From the NCBI GenBank assembly GCA_950072225.1, contig CATMOP010000131.1:1-6133 (forward strand): 6,133 bases of DNA, written 5' to 3'. The DNA is from an uncultured Nitrospina sp. Its GTDB lineage: Bacteria > Nitrospinota > Nitrospinia > Nitrospinales > VA-1. This document shows, piece after piece, positions 5,269 to 6,133 of the stretch. The stretch's first letter is position 1. Each line of letters begins with the position of its first letter. The position numbers and the translations under genes are program-made. The notes under the pieces were generated by a model. That model was not told the DNA's origin and did not search any database. It saw only the letters and a list, made by a program, of their open reading frames with translations.

Positions 5269-5934
5269 ATGCCTGAAATGAATCCAGTGAAACCGATTGC
5301 TTTTTTTCTGTCCTTAATTTTTAGTGGTGTGATATTTGTCGGAAACGGCTTGGCAAAACCTGAATCAGGAGTTGGGACCACACAACAATGGGCCGTGGTG
5401 AATGGGTTCCGGTCTGCCCATTTTGGTATGAATGAACGGGACCTCATCAAAGCTATCAAAAAAGATTTTGATGTGGGAAAAAAGCAGATAACTCGTCAAG
5501 TTCATCCCAATGAAAAAACCATCACACTGGGGATCAAGGTTTCAAAGCTTTTACCTGAAAGCGGACCTGCAAAAATTTTCTATATCCTGGGTTTTAAATC
5601 CAGACGCCTGATTCATATCAATGTTGTTTGGGGAAGACCGGTAATGAAAGACCCAAATGCGGAAGCCGTTGTGGCAACTGCCAACCAGTTACGCAATCAT
5701 TTTGTGCAGAAAAAATATCAGAAAGAAGGATTTGCCCTCAATGCCCAAATGGGTGAAGGTATCATCCTGGTCTTCCAAGGAAAAGATCGAAAAGGAAGAG
5801 CCGCAAGATTGCTATTGAGCAACCCGAAACTGGAAGGTGATAAAAAAGCGGGTGAAAATATTGCACTCACTCTCTCGTATATCAAAAAACCGGAATATCC
5901 TGATGTGTACCGCATCAAGGCAGGTGATTTTTAA
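5269..5934 (+). CDS. Secreted or periplasmic protein of unknown function
   Basis: A 221-residue exported protein. I chose the ATG at 5269 because AAGGAG (5254-5259) precedes it at a usable distance and because a Sec signal peptide follows at once: a short n-region with one Lys (MPEMNPVK), a hydrophobic core PIAFFLSLIFSGVIFV, and a probable cleavage after GLA (residue 29). Starting at 5167 instead would put 34 residues in front of the signal and is unlikely. The mature part begins with low-complexity sequence, then GFRSAHFGMNERDLIKAIKKDF (about residues 45-66), a helix-forming segment that I associate with uncharacterised conserved bacterial proteins. It continues as a mixed alpha/beta, Lys-rich domain without cysteines. 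No lipobox or catalytic motif is visible. It stands alone, with its own candidate promoter and terminator. Export is well supported; function is unknown. Confidence 0.85.
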   Translation: MPEMNPVKPIAFFLSLIFSGVIFVGNGLAKPESGVGTTQQWAVVNGFRSAHFGMNERDLIKAIKKDFDVGKKQITRQVHPNEKTITLGIKVSKLLPESGPAKIFYILGFKSRRLIHINVVWGRPVMKDPNAEAVVATANQLRNHFVQKKYQKEGFALNAQMGEGIILVFQGKDRKGRAARLLLSNPKLEGDKKAGENIALTLSYIKKPEYPDVYRIKAGDF

Positions 5935-5978
5935 ATCCATTTCTGTCTTATAACCTGCTGTTTTTAAAAGTTAATATT

Positions 5979-6019
5979 TATCCCTCTCCCAATTTTAGGA
6001 GGGGGATATTCTTTTTCTA
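5979..6019 (+). terminator. Rho-independent terminator of the secreted-protein gene
   Basis: TATCCCTCTCC, an 8-base loop, then GGAGGGGGATA (5979-6008) form an 11-pair stem with one G-U wobble. It is followed by TTCTTTTTC and lies 44 bases after the stop codon. After it, to the window end, the sequence is AT-rich with no gene; CTAATTAG occurs twice (6054-6061, 6107-6114). Confidence 0.85.
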
Positions 6020-6133
6020 TTAACAAACAGTTGTAATATCCAGTATTTTTATCCTAATTAGATAGTCCAAAAAATAAATAAGCTTCCCTTCCCGCCTGAT
6101 TTAGCACTAATTAGACCCAGCAAAAATAGCAGA

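Overview
The window looks like a chromosomal stretch of a Gram-negative bacterium with moderate GC content. Evidence is a canonical MreB, a protein with a clear Sec signal peptide, sigma70-like promoters and two tRNAs with encoded CCA. Nitrospinota or a deltaproteobacterial-type lineage is my best guess, but the sequence does not settle it.

Left half (1-3890), all on the minus strand. Reading from about 3890 leftwards: a TTGACA-type promoter, a PilZ-domain protein (3780-3334), a GAF-GAF protein with a degenerate GGDEF domain (3310-1886), mreB (1889-855), a small cysteine-rich probable zinc protein (804-475), and, after a 247-base gap, the start of a [2Fe-2S] ferredoxin that runs off the left edge. 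Spacing is tight: 23 bases between PilZ and GAF/GGDEF, a 4-base ATGA overlap into mreB, and 50 bases to the Cys-rich gene. At least the first three genes, probably four, should form one transcript. A PilZ domain with a near-canonical c-di-GMP motif, a GGDEF domain without its catalytic residues and a complete MreB suggest that nucleotide signalling is coupled to cell shape or to MreB-dependent localisation. mreC and mreD do not follow mreB here.

Middle (3890-4346), plus strand. A near-consensus promoter (TTGACA, 17 bases, TATACT) diverges from the PilZ promoter and drives a roughly 140-base structured leader, tRNA-Val(UAC), tRNA-Asp(GUC) and a strong intrinsic terminator.

Right half (4347-6133). 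About 900 bases after the tRNA terminator hold no convincing gene. The stretch is strongly pyrimidine-rich on the plus strand (about 4614-4747) and holds short repeats and one tiny minus-strand ORF with an ideal Shine-Dalgarno sequence. It could be the decayed remains of an insertion beside the tRNAs. A secreted protein of unknown function (5269-5934) follows, with its own candidate promoter and terminator. The last ~115 bases are AT-rich with no gene seen.
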